Shown here piece by piece: positions 45,358 through 54,218 of a stretch of DNA of 64,000 nucleotides. The stretch spans positions 212,521 to 276,520 of the forward strand of contig CAXXUY010000015.1 of NCBI GenBank assembly GCA_963664715.2. The letters are read 5' to 3'. This DNA is from JAPOXR01 sp963664715 (lineage in GTDB: Bacteria > Pseudomonadota > Alphaproteobacteria > Rhodobacterales > Rhodobacteraceae). Every line of letters begins with the position of its first letter. The stretch's first letter is position 1. Made by a program: the position numbers and the translations under genes. The notes under the pieces are model-generated. The model was not told the DNA's origin, searched no databases, and saw nothing but the letters and a program-made list of their open reading frames with translations.

Positions 45358-47661
45358 ATGACAAGCGAGCGATTCGCGGAGCGGTTTGCCGAACGCATAC
45401 TCAAGGCACGCTGGTTGGTCATTCTTGCCACGCTGGTCCTGGTTGCGGTTGCATCGAGCGGCATAGCCCGGCTCGAATTCTCCGCCAACTACCGCAGCTT
45501 CTTCGACGACGACAATCCACAACTTCTGGCCCTGGAAGCTCTGGAAAACACATACGGGAAGAACGAGAACATCGTCTTCCTGATCGTCCCGGACGTTGGT
45601 GACGCCACGTCGGAAAGCTCACTTTCGGCCGCCGTCTGGATCACGGACAAGGCCTGGTTTACACCATATTCGAGGCGCGTCGACTCGCTTGCCAACTTTC
45701 AATACACGACTGCCGACGGTGACGATCTGTATGTTCGGGATCTCATCGACCCTCAACATCTGTCACAGGCCGAAGAGCGGTCACGAATCCGGTCCATTGC
45801 CTTGGCCGACCCCCGGATTGCGGGCAGTATGCTCTCACGGAACGGTGATGTCAGCGTTGTCAATGTCACGGTTGAGCTGCCGGAGGATGGGCTCTTGGAT
45901 GCCGTGGCTGAAGTCGCCGAATTCGCCAGGTCTGTCGAGGTCGAGGCGAGTGAGAGGTTTCCGGAGGTTGATCTACGAATCGTCGGAACCGTCATGATCA
46001 ACCAGACCTTTCTGGAAGCGTCGATAGACAGCCAGAAGATCTTCCTGCCAGCCAGCCTACTGCTCATGGCCCTGGTCCTCGGCGTGCTCACCCGGGGATG
46101 GGCCGGGGTCGTGGCGACCGGAATCGTCATCGTGTTTTCCATTCTGGCTTCAATGGGCCTGGGCGTGTGGGCCGGGATGCCGTTTTCGCCGCCGGTCGCC
46201 CCTGCACCCACCATCGTGCTGATGATTGTCGTGGCGAACTGCGTGCACTTGCTGGTGGCCTTGCAGCAGGGTCTACGCAACGGTGCGTCCAGGCACGAGG
46301 CCATCGTTGAAGCTGTTGGACTCAACCTGCATCCGGTGTTCCTGGCAAGTCTCACGACGGCGCTCGGATTCTTGAGCATGAACTTTTCGGAAGTGCCACC
46401 CTATCGCCATCTGGGTAACTTCGTTGCTCTGGGCATCGTTGCATCTTTCTTTCTCTCCGTCACATTCCTGCCGGCACTTCTTTCGCTGCTCCCGGTACGA
46501 GTTGCAAAGGAGAGACGATTCGGCGGAGTGAAGATGAGCGCATTGGCCGATTGTGTGTTGCGCCACAGAAAGCTCATACTCTGGGGATGGCTGGTGGTTG
46601 TTCCCGTGATGATTGCGCTCATTCCACGCAACGAACTGAATGATGTGCTTGTTCATTTCTTCGATGAGAGCGTCGAGTTCCGGCAGGACACCGACTTCAT
46701 GGACGAGCGGCTGAGCGGCAACACGCTGATGGAATATTCGCTGGAAGCGACCCAGGAGGGGGGAGTTACCGATCCGCTCTTTCTTGCCGAAATATCCGGC
46801 TTCGCCGAATGGTACCGCGAGCAACCTCCGGTACGTCACGTGGCGGTCATCACCGATACCTTCCGGCAGATCAACCAGAGCATGCATGGCGACGACCCGT
46901 CCGCTTACCAGATTCCGGAGAGCAAGGAACTGGCGGCGCAGTACTTGCTGTTGTACGAGCTTTCGCTTCCCCAGGGTCTCAATCTGAACAACCAGATCGA
47001 CAGGTCCAGATCGGCGACGCGTGTGACGGTTTCCGCAGAGACACTCTCTTCGCGAGAATTGCTTGAACTGAATGCGCATGCCGAGGCATGGCTGGAGGAA
47101 AACTCGACACATGTAGCCGAGGTCAACAGTACAGGTCCTGCCGCCCTGTTCGCCTTTATAGGACAACGCAACATCCGCGCGATGCTGGTCGGGACGGTCG
47201 TGGTGCTCGTGGCGATTTCTGCAATTCTCCTCCTTGCCCTGAGATCATTTCGACTCGGAATGGTCAGCATCGTCCCGAACCTCGTGCCTGCCGTGCTGGG
47301 CTTCGGAGTCTGGGGGTTGACTGTCGGACAGGTGGGGCTGTCATTGTCCGTCGTGGTAGCCATGACCATAGGAATCGTCGTCGACGACACGGTGCACATT
47401 CTCAGCAAGTATCGCCGGGCGCGACGCGAGTACGGCCAAAGTCCGGATGAGGCGGTACGCTACGCCTTCAACACGGCTGGCCAGGCAGTGTTTACCACGA
47501 CGCTCGTACTTGTAGCCGGTTTCCTGATATTCGCGTTTTCTCCTTTCGTCCCCACCGCGCAGGTTGGGGTCTTGACTGCCATGATAATCGGTTGTGCACT
47601 CGTCGCAGACCTGTCGCTCCTGCCGGCGCTGCTAACCCTTGTTGACCGGAGTTCTGACTAG
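45358..47661 (+). CDS. MMPL/RND family transporter
   Basis: A 767-residue MMPL-type RND transporter. There are two repeats, each with one membrane helix, a periplasmic loop and a five- or six-helix bundle. The first starts ERILKARWLVILATLVLVAV and the second FADCVLRHRKLILWGWLVV-like at about residue 400. Functional blocks are FRSFFDDDNPQLL-like YRSFFDDDNPQLL, GVLTRGWAGVV and VVDDTVHILSKYRRA. Relatives with a LolA-like partner move lipids or hydrophobic molecules across the envelope; such a partner is encoded at 37304. The start at 45358 is chosen because homology begins there; GTG 45343 is an alternative. Confidence 0.87.
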   Translation: MTSERFAERFAERILKARWLVILATLVLVAVASSGIARLEFSANYRSFFDDDNPQLLALEALENTYGKNENIVFLIVPDVGDATSESSLSAAVWITDKAWFTPYSRRVDSLANFQYTTADGDDLYVRDLIDPQHLSQAEERSRIRSIALADPRIAGSMLSRNGDVSVVNVTVELPEDGLLDAVAEVAEFARSVEVEASERFPEVDLRIVGTVMINQTFLEASIDSQKIFLPASLLLMALVLGVLTRGWAGVVATGIVIVFSILASMGLGVWAGMPFSPPVAPAPTIVLMIVVANCVHLLVALQQGLRNGASRHEAIVEAVGLNLHPVFLASLTTALGFLSMNFSEVPPYRHLGNFVALGIVASFFLSVTFLPALLSLLPVRVAKERRFGGVKMSALADCVLRHRKLILWGWLVVVPVMIALIPRNELNDVLVHFFDESVEFRQDTDFMDERLSGNTLMEYSLEATQEGGVTDPLFLAEISGFAEWYREQPPVRHVAVITDTFRQINQSMHGDDPSAYQIPESKELAAQYLLLYELSLPQGLNLNNQIDRSRSATRVTVSAETLSSRELLELNAHAEAWLEENSTHVAEVNSTGPAALFAFIGQRNIRAMLVGTVVVLVAISAILLLALRSFRLGMVSIVPNLVPAVLGFGVWGLTVGQVGLSLSVVVAMTIGIVVDDTVHILSKYRRARREYGQSPDEAVRYAFNTAGQAVFTTTLVLVAGFLIFAFSPFVPTAQVGVLTAMIIGCALVADLSLLPALLTLVDRSSD

Positions 47662-47789
47662 CGGTTTGCGCGCAGTTGTCCTGATCGCCCGCAAAGTATT
47701 TTTCGATCGAGATTTCAGAGTTGAACAGGGTGCCGGGCAACTCTTCTTCAACTGACGCTGGCAAGTTTGAATTTGTGGTCCACATTTGC

Positions 47790-47818
47790 TTGACCGGTTG
47801 AAATGGTGTCGTTATGCA
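47790..47818 (+). promoter_or_regulatory. candidate promoter of the precursor-peptide gene
   Basis: TTGACC (47790-47795) and TATGCA (47813-47818) are 17 bp apart. Transcription would begin near 47825, leaving a T-rich leader of about 50 bases. The ribosome-binding site AAAGGAG at 47864-47870 is the strongest in this locus, fitting a highly expressed precursor. Confidence 0.5.
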
Positions 47819-47877
47819 CTTGCGTGTTTGTTTGCGTGCTTAGCGTTGTGTTTCTTACAGAATAAAGGAGAAATGCC

Positions 47878-48129
47878 ATGATAAGTGGCGACGAAATGCT
47901 CCAGCAGATTGTCGAGAAATCCGCGCTGGACTCGGCTTTCAGGCAACAGCTGCTCAACGACCCCAAATCCGCGATTTGCGGCGAACTGGGCATCACGATT
48001 CCGGATTCAATGGAAATCAAGGTTCATGAGAGCGACATGCAGACCGTGCATCTTGCTTTGCCACCGGATCCGAACATCACCGAGGAACAACTCGAAGCTA
48101 TCTCAGCAGGTCTCTGCTGCTGCTGGTAA
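47878..48129 (+). CDS. NHLP-leader RiPP precursor with LCCCW core
   Basis: An 83-residue precursor. Residues 1-78 form a nitrile-hydratase-like leader (NHLP family): FRQQLLNDPKSAICGELG, then MEIKVHESDMQTVHLALPP and TEEQLEAISAG. The leader ends in Ala-Gly, a double-Gly-type cleavage site for the C39 exporter at 39644. Only five residues remain as core: Leu-Cys-Cys-Cys-Trp (79-83). Cys is the usual substrate of YcaO cyclodehydratases, one of which is encoded at 49399, and the terminal Trp could be a halogenase substrate. The gene has its own promoter and ribosome-binding site and is convergent with the biosynthetic operon. Confidence 0.88.
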   Translation: MISGDEMLQQIVEKSALDSAFRQQLLNDPKSAICGELGITIPDSMEIKVHESDMQTVHLALPPDPNITEEQLEAISAGLCCCW

Positions 48130-48227
48130 ACCTCTGGCTGACAAGTCGTTGGCCAGGTCAAGCGGAAATCTGAATCCGTGTGATCCGGATGCCTGAGCCG
48201 GGTTCTGGACCTGGATTTGAAGAAATG

Positions 48228-48252
48228 GCCGCGCGACAACTTGCCGCGCGGC
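48228..48252. terminator. GC-rich hairpin between precursor and biosynthetic operon
   Basis: GCCGCGCG (48228-48235) and CGCGCGGC (48245-48252) form a perfect 8-bp stem with a 9-base loop. It lies between the convergent precursor gene and the end of the minus-strand operon and may terminate both. A T-rich but interrupted stretch follows on the plus strand. Confidence 0.5.
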
Positions 48253-48276
48253 ATCCCCTGTCTTGTTGGAACCGGA

Positions 48277-49389
48277 CTAAACCGCTCCGGAAAGCACCAT
48301 GAACACGTAGGCCTTGGCCTTGCAGAGCCCGTTTCCGGATATGACCAGCTTTATGTGGTGGATGCCGCGCAGCATCACAAATCGCCCGGACTTTCCAATA
48401 AGCGTTGTCGGTTTCGACACCCAGTGAGCAAGTGCCGAGAGTTTTTCGGGAACAACGATGTCCTCGTGGCTCATTGCTTCCAGAAACGGACTCCAGTCTG
48501 TCAGCCCGTCGAGCCAGTAACGCGAGTCTTTCGTATATCTCTGCTTGACGATCAGGGTGATGCCGAGCGTCTCGCCCAATCCTTGTTCCTGGACGTCGAT
48601 ATTGACCCCGGTCCGGGCAATACTCACCCGTTCCTTGAAGCGTGCAATCACTGAATCGACCGCCGAAGTCTGACCTGGCCAGCCATTGTCTTCCAGGAAA
48701 GAACAGACCTCGGGCCGGGACTTGAATCCCATGATCGCCAGGCGAATGGACCGGGATCGAGACGGGAATACACCGAACGAATCCATGCGCGTATCTGCCG
48801 GTTGTGAATGGTAGACACGTTCGATGCTCGACCTCTGGGGATCACTCAACTCCCATCCCTGGCAGGAAACAAGCGCTTCGACCGCCACTTCAACATCACT
48901 CACCTGACCGCAAGCGCCGATGATCGGCCGCTCGCCCGGCCGCAGGAACATTCCTGCAGGCCCAGATCCCTCGCCCGGCGCCGAACCGATATCATACTCC
49001 AGCATCAACTTGCGGCCGACCAGTTCACGCAGGGGCGAGATTTCGGCATCCATCTGCCTGAACAGGCGCACGATCGCATGCGCGGTCTGGTCCGCCTCGC
49101 TGGACCGCGCACGATCCCGGAAGAACTCCGCCGTCCTCGTTCCGCTCGCCAGGGAGACGCCGAAATCCGCCTCCGGCATGCGTTCATGCAATGGCAGTTC
49201 GAATCCGAACGGGAGTGCGCCCATTGTGATTGGCAGGGTTCTTGCACATTCGAGAACCCGCTTCCATTCCGAATCCCCGACAAGGACAGGCGAAACCCTG
49301 CTTCGAAAGTTTCCGAGCAGTTCCGCCATGGTGTCGCCTTCTTCGGCGAGTCGGTCCTGGGTAAGCGTGACTGCCTCGTCAATATCCAT
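48277..49389 (-). CDS. unrecognised 370-residue protein of the RiPP operon
   Basis: I do not recognise this family. It is soluble, with no signal or membrane segment. Visible features are MGALPFGFELPLHERMPEAD near residue 60, KLMLEYDIGS near residue 127, and a C-terminal run of strands ending RGIHHIKLVISG and AKAYVFMVLSG. The alternating strand pattern in the second half hints at an alpha/beta fold such as that of peptide prenyltransferases, but no motif proves it. It begins 9 bp after the YcaO gene with a GAGGA ribosome-binding site, so it is the last gene of the four-gene biosynthetic operon and probably tailors the peptide. Confidence 0.8.
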   Translation of the reverse strand: MDIDEAVTLTQDRLAEEGDTMAELLGNFRSRVSPVLVGDSEWKRVLECARTLPITMGALPFGFELPLHERMPEADFGVSLASGTRTAEFFRDRARSSEADQTAHAIVRLFRQMDAEISPLRELVGRKLMLEYDIGSAPGEGSGPAGMFLRPGERPIIGACGQVSDVEVAVEALVSCQGWELSDPQRSSIERVYHSQPADTRMDSFGVFPSRSRSIRLAIMGFKSRPEVCSFLEDNGWPGQTSAVDSVIARFKERVSIARTGVNIDVQEQGLGETLGITLIVKQRYTKDSRYWLDGLTDWSPFLEAMSHEDIVVPEKLSALAHWVSKPTTLIGKSGRFVMLRGIHHIKLVISGNGLCKAKAYVFMVLSGAV

Positions 49390-49398
49390 ACGGTGTCC

Positions 49399-51714
49399 TC
49401 AAGCGATTACGGGTGCAGGGTTCAACTCGGTTTCAGCGAGTGGTTTGCTGCGATAACCGATGTCGACGGGCACGTCGAAGAGGCGTCCCGGCGCAAACCG
49501 TGCCCAGAAGTGGCGCATGCCGGGCACGATGACCCGCGCCACGGGCATGCCGATATCGGGCCGGGTCTGGTCCAGCGCCAGGAACTCCATTCCCCTGGCT
49601 TCAACGAGCGTCCGGCATGTTTCCACGTCTTCACGCGTGTCATTCGACCCTGCCACCCGGTATTGCGAAGCCCGCCGCATTGGCTCGCCTTCAGCCGGAG
49701 CCAGCCATGAACAATCGGCAAGCCGGGCGGTCTTCCACCACCAAAGCGCCATTGGATCATCGATAACAGGCTTGCCTCCAGTCTTCTCCGGACGCGGTAG
49801 CCAGGTAAGGCACTGGTTCAACTCGCAGATCGCGCGCAGTGCAGCGATGTGCGGGTCGGCATGGGTTCCGGCTCCGTAGATGATGTCCTCGGTCCCGGCA
49901 TCCGGTCTGTTCGAGAGAGCAACGAATGTGGGAATTCCGAAATCGGAGGTGACGTCGAGCATCCACAACTCCCGCCCGTAGCGGGCGTAATAGTCCCGGG
50001 CAGATGCGAGGTACTCATCATCGAAGCTGGACAGGTCCATTGCCGGAACCTTCAGCCGGTTATACCACCAGATGGCGAAAGCGTCGCGTTCAACCAGTTC
50101 GTAGAAACCGTAAAGGATAGCCTCTTCCAGGGTGTTGCCCGCAGCGCAGCCGTTGGAATCGGCGATCAGGTCCGAGGGGCCGCGCTGTTCTGCCGACATG
50201 CTGTAGACCATCGAGGTCGGCAGATAGCGATGCCGCTGTCGTGTGAACGACCATACCGGCGTCCAGTCGATTTCTGCGTGGGGATCAAGGCGCGGCGGGA
50301 CGACATTGTAGGGGTGTCCCTTCGCATTGATGTTCTCTGCATCGTCAAGCTGACAGTCGCTGAACAGCTGGACGTCGTTGGGATGGACTGCTTCCTCTTC
50401 CGCGAACTCGGCGAACCGCGTACGAATTCGGATCTCGTCCCCATGGCGCGCGCCCGAGAAGCGCTCGACCGCTTCGCACAGCGCGCTGACCTTCGACTGT
50501 TCCCGGGTGCTGCCCTTGCCGGCACTCTTGCTGCGCAGGCTGCGTCTGAGCGAGCCCAGGCTTCGGGCTCTCATGCCAAGATTGCTCCCGGCCCAATAGA
50601 CGTGCAACCAGGAATCAGTCTCGTCGGTCGTACGCGAAAGCCATGTCACGACGCCGCTTACCGGGCTTATCAAATGGCCGTATCTGGCCAGTGTCGTTTC
50701 CGGCGGCACGGAGCGCGCGCCGCCGCTGTTTCTGTAGGCATGGGGACTCGTGCCCAGACTCAGCGGAACCGGCGGCCGGTCCGGCCTGTGCAGTCCCTCG
50801 TCTCCGCAGGTCCGGCATTGTGGCCGACGCATCACCCGGTGCAGTGAACTCTCGAATTTGGCTACATTCAGCGTCATCGCCTGTTCGTGGATGGGCGCGG
50901 CCTCATCCATCACCAGCCACTTGACAATCTCTGCAGCGATCAGGCCGTGTATTGCCTCCGTCACGGCAGGATGGCTCGCGAACGGTTTGAAGGCAGCCTG
51001 CTCTTCAACAATGTTACGCAACAGACCGTGGACTTCCTGGTGGTTGCGCATGCGGCTTGTCAGGCAATCCCAGCATGGTCCATGCCTGTCCGACCGGAAA
51101 ACGGGACCAAACAGGCACTCCATTCCGCAGGGCTGAACCAGTACCCACGGCGCCTTCGCTTCAAGCTGGCGTCGATTGACTTCTGCAAGTTGCGTTGCGA
51201 GATAGTCGTCGCAGACGATGACAGCGAGACTGGGATCATCCGTGCCTGTCCTGGCCCCGTTCTCTTCCAGATGCCGGACCAATCGGCCGTCGTCGCTTTC
51301 AACCGAAACTCGCGACGCTGCCAGCTGCTGTTCAGCCCAGCGTGGCGAAACGCCGAGAGATGACCAGTAGGCCGCTCGGCTTCGGCACATGCCATGCTCG
51401 GCAGAGACGACATAGCCCTTGGCTGCGAGCGACCTGACGGCTGCAAGAATGTTGGCGGCAGTGTGTGAGTCTTCAAGAGCATTGACAATCTCGCTCTCGG
51501 TGCGCCTGCCATCGAGCAAAGGCAGCAGATCACTATAGAGCTTGCCGTGAAGCAGCGTATTGAACGATTCGGAAACCAGCAGCGTTTGCCATCTGCCGAT
51601 ATCGTGAAACTGCAGGTGCGGCGTTATCTCGGGAAGCCTGACCTGGCCCTGATCCGCAGGAGTCGCCCTGATCACTATTCCTTGCCGGGGAATCCTGTCC
51701 GTTTGCACTCGCAT
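49399..51714 (-). CDS. fused RRE / E1-like / YcaO cyclodehydratase
   Basis: A 771-residue TOMM-type cyclodehydratase. Residues about 30-105 are a PqqD-like leader-recognition winged helix (LLHGKLYSDLLPLLDGR, ILAAVRSLAAKGYVV). Residues about 110-330 are an E1/ThiF-like scaffold with zinc-type Cys pairs PCWDC and QCRTC. From about 385 the YcaO domain has SALCEAVERFSGARHGD, SNGCAAGNTLEEAI and YELVERDAFAIWW, which supply ATP and magnesium ligands. It should convert core cysteines to thiazolines using ATP. The C-terminus NPAPVIA keeps only a partial PxPxP end. No separate flavin dehydrogenase for azole formation is encoded nearby. Confidence 0.92.
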   Translation of the reverse strand: MRVQTDRIPRQGIVIRATPADQGQVRLPEITPHLQFHDIGRWQTLLVSESFNTLLHGKLYSDLLPLLDGRRTESEIVNALEDSHTAANILAAVRSLAAKGYVVSAEHGMCRSRAAYWSSLGVSPRWAEQQLAASRVSVESDDGRLVRHLEENGARTGTDDPSLAVIVCDDYLATQLAEVNRRQLEAKAPWVLVQPCGMECLFGPVFRSDRHGPCWDCLTSRMRNHQEVHGLLRNIVEEQAAFKPFASHPAVTEAIHGLIAAEIVKWLVMDEAAPIHEQAMTLNVAKFESSLHRVMRRPQCRTCGDEGLHRPDRPPVPLSLGTSPHAYRNSGGARSVPPETTLARYGHLISPVSGVVTWLSRTTDETDSWLHVYWAGSNLGMRARSLGSLRRSLRSKSAGKGSTREQSKVSALCEAVERFSGARHGDEIRIRTRFAEFAEEEAVHPNDVQLFSDCQLDDAENINAKGHPYNVVPPRLDPHAEIDWTPVWSFTRQRHRYLPTSMVYSMSAEQRGPSDLIADSNGCAAGNTLEEAILYGFYELVERDAFAIWWYNRLKVPAMDLSSFDDEYLASARDYYARYGRELWMLDVTSDFGIPTFVALSNRPDAGTEDIIYGAGTHADPHIAALRAICELNQCLTWLPRPEKTGGKPVIDDPMALWWWKTARLADCSWLAPAEGEPMRRASQYRVAGSNDTREDVETCRTLVEARGMEFLALDQTRPDIGMPVARVIVPGMRHFWARFAPGRLFDVPVDIGYRSKPLAETELNPAPVIA

Positions 51715-51744
51715 ATGAGAATTCCGCCGGATCAGCCGGTGCCG

Positions 51745-54141
51745 TCATGTGCGTGCAAGAAGAGTGTCGATCTCGGAAGTGGCACGGGACGCGGTCTCTG
51801 CAACCGCGGAACTCAATGAATCGAAATCCTCAAATCCGCAGGCACTGGCAACCAGGGATCTGACCTCTCGTCCGGCTGTGGAAGCGTCAAATCCATCCTC
51901 TCCGACGAGGCGCGTGATTCCCTGCAGGTTCCGCCACATGGTTACGGCCTCTGCAAGCGACTCGGAACCGGCAGCACCTAGCACCGCGGCTGCAGCGGGT
52001 GCCGGGTCGGACCGGTCGAATCCGGAATCTGTCAACTGGAGGACTCGGGCGGCTCTCTCGATATCATGCAATCCGCCCCGCATGCCGGCATAGGTTGACA
52101 CACCGGGCTCGACGGCACTCTCCATCGGTTCGAGCAACCGGGCGATCAGAGTTTCATTCTTGCTGCACTCATCCAGTATTTTCCGCCTTGCATCGTCGAA
52201 TCTGCTGGCGATCTCGGACTCGCCGCACTCGAAGGTGCATCGTGCCCTCGTGAGGACGGGAACGTCGCCGGAGTCAAGATTCCTGCAATGTTCGGCCAGC
52301 TCCGAAAGCGGCAGGGCAGTAAGGGAATTCGAGCTGGCAGGAACCGGGGAGAACAGCAGACTGTCCTGTGCCAGTTCAGTCAGCGTCTCCCCGAAGCGTC
52401 GGCACAAACGCTGGTTTTCACCGAGTTGCTGCCCATCATGGACAAGCAGGAATTCGATCGAGGCACCCGGACAGACTTCCCGGCTGGCAAGATCACCAAG
52501 GAAGACCGCGGCGACCCCGCCGACGCTCAGCGCCCCGGCCCGCTCGACGATATCCGCAACCACCTCCGAAAGCACGGTCGCAATCGACGCTTCGGCGAGA
52601 TTGGACAGGGCAATCCTGGCCTCGGCCGACGAGAGGTTTCCGCGCACGACATGCATTCCGATCTGAAACGCCTTGTCGTTTGACCAGTTTCGGACGATCT
52701 CGGCGGTTTCCTCGGCATCGGCCGTCGGCAACTCGGCGATCAGTTCCTTCATCTCCTCGACGCCCATTTCATGCGTCCAGTAGAGCCTGGCGAGTCCGCG
52801 CCGCGCAATCGTCTCGAATTCCTGATCCGGACCGAATCCCTTCGGGAGGTCCAGGTCGGTGAATTCCCGGTCCAGCAGGTTGTCGAGAAGTTCCGAATTG
52901 CGCTCGACCTTTCCGGCAAGCCGCGGGGCCGCGCCGAAGATTTCGACTATGGCGTCAAAGGCTTCGGGCCGAGCCGCGGCAACCGGGCTGTCATAGGCAC
53001 TCCAGTCGTTGATCTCCGGATAAAAGTGCTGGCGCCATTGATCCACCAGGGGATCCATCTTCTCGAACCAGCGCTTTGGCCGCAGCACGATGTTCATCAT
53101 GTCTGCGTAGGTTCCCGGCAGTTCCGGCGACTCATCGGAACCGCGAACCTGGAGCAGCGGATAGTGGCGGGATGCCATTGCATGGTGATCAGCATGCCGC
53201 TGCATGTTGAAGAACATCCAGTTGCTGAATTTCCAGTCGGCGCTCCAGGAATGCCGAGGCCTCACCTTTTCCCAGCGGCCATTGGGCAGAATGACCCGGC
53301 GCAGCCCGTAGTGCTGGAAATAGTTGCTGATCTTCATCGAGAAAACGCAGCACATGCCAAGGAATGCAAAGACCAGGACCGCCCAGATACCTCCCATCCA
53401 GAATGCCAGCGCGTACCAGAACGCGACAGTCAGCCCATAGCGCCAGAATGGATTGCTGTAGTGCCATCCGGGCAGGCGCCGCCGGGCCAGCCGTTCACGG
53501 TTGACCTTCCAGGAATTCGTGAGGTTGCTGACGATTTCCTTCGGGAAATACTGCCAGAAACTCTCACCCTTCGGAGCTGATCCCATGTCATGCGGTGTGC
53601 CGACCTTGGAATGGTGGATATAGACATGCTCCGTGGCATATTGCGGGTAGGAGGCCGAGGCCAACAGGAATTCGCCAACCCGCCTTTCCCAGGTCGTGCG
53701 TCGATGTATGAGTTCGTGACCGACCACGAATACAGCCTGTGCTTCCATCGTGAGAATGATCACCAGGAGCACGTCTTCCCAGATTGCAAATTCACTTGAG
53801 ACCAGGACTTGCCACATGCCGAAAACGAGAGTCGGTGGCCACAGGAATGCCCATGTCCAGACCGGCAGATTGTGCCAGATCAGGCGGCGTTCCGGCGTAT
53901 TCACCGGATCCATGCTGCGTCCATCGAGGCCAAGGGCCCGGTCAAGCATGCCCGCGACACTCATGAAGACCAAGGGCGGCACGAGCCACCAGCCTCCGAA
54001 CATCGTGGCGACAATGATCAGTGGAAAAATCAGCAACGGCAGGTAGTGCGGGAGAGCGGTCAACATCGACGGCTCGATGCGCTGCGAAAAATCAGCGCTG
54101 TTTGCACCCAAGCCGCCACCTACTGCTGTATCTTGCGGCAT
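51745..54141 (-). CDS. AlkB-type diiron hydroxylase fused to a degenerate GlnE-like domain
   Basis: A 798-residue fusion. Residues 1-385 are an integral-membrane alkane-1-monooxygenase-like enzyme with every diiron motif: HELIH (142-146), HVYIHH (172-177), NYFQHYG (273-279) and HADHH (316-320). Residues about 395-798 resemble one half of the glutamine synthetase adenylyltransferase GlnE: IFGAAPRLAGKVERNSELLD, LASREVCPGASIEFLLVHD (551-569) and MRGGLHDIERAARVLQL. The nucleotidyltransferase acidic pair expected in the second segment is replaced by Ser-Ile-Glu after Ala, so catalysis is doubtful; a binding or docking role is likelier. It lies between the toroid and YcaO genes in the RiPP operon. 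Confidence 0.85.
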   Translation of the reverse strand: MPQDTAVGGGLGANSADFSQRIEPSMLTALPHYLPLLIFPLIIVATMFGGWWLVPPLVFMSVAGMLDRALGLDGRSMDPVNTPERRLIWHNLPVWTWAFLWPPTLVFGMWQVLVSSEFAIWEDVLLVIILTMEAQAVFVVGHELIHRRTTWERRVGEFLLASASYPQYATEHVYIHHSKVGTPHDMGSAPKGESFWQYFPKEIVSNLTNSWKVNRERLARRRLPGWHYSNPFWRYGLTVAFWYALAFWMGGIWAVLVFAFLGMCCVFSMKISNYFQHYGLRRVILPNGRWEKVRPRHSWSADWKFSNWMFFNMQRHADHHAMASRHYPLLQVRGSDESPELPGTYADMMNIVLRPKRWFEKMDPLVDQWRQHFYPEINDWSAYDSPVAAARPEAFDAIVEIFGAAPRLAGKVERNSELLDNLLDREFTDLDLPKGFGPDQEFETIARRGLARLYWTHEMGVEEMKELIAELPTADAEETAEIVRNWSNDKAFQIGMHVVRGNLSSAEARIALSNLAEASIATVLSEVVADIVERAGALSVGGVAAVFLGDLASREVCPGASIEFLLVHDGQQLGENQRLCRRFGETLTELAQDSLLFSPVPASSNSLTALPLSELAEHCRNLDSGDVPVLTRARCTFECGESEIASRFDDARRKILDECSKNETLIARLLEPMESAVEPGVSTYAGMRGGLHDIERAARVLQLTDSGFDRSDPAPAAAAVLGAAGSESLAEAVTMWRNLQGITRLVGEDGFDASTAGREVRSLVASACGFEDFDSLSSAVAETASRATSEIDTLLART

Positions 54142-54218
54142 GGCAGCTACCCAGTTGAATTACTGCTCCTATACGTCGGAAAAGGTAATACCACCGGCCA
54201 GCGACAGCCGCAATTCCT

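Noticed and set aside
48113..48124. TGC triplet repeat at the end of the precursor gene as a microsatellite
   Set aside because: Three in-frame Cys codons in a coding core explain it; the run is too short to be a slippage repeat.
49849..50847. Plus-strand 332-codon frame opposite the YcaO gene
   Set aside because: Shadow of the YcaO domain; no ribosome-binding site and no recognisable protein.
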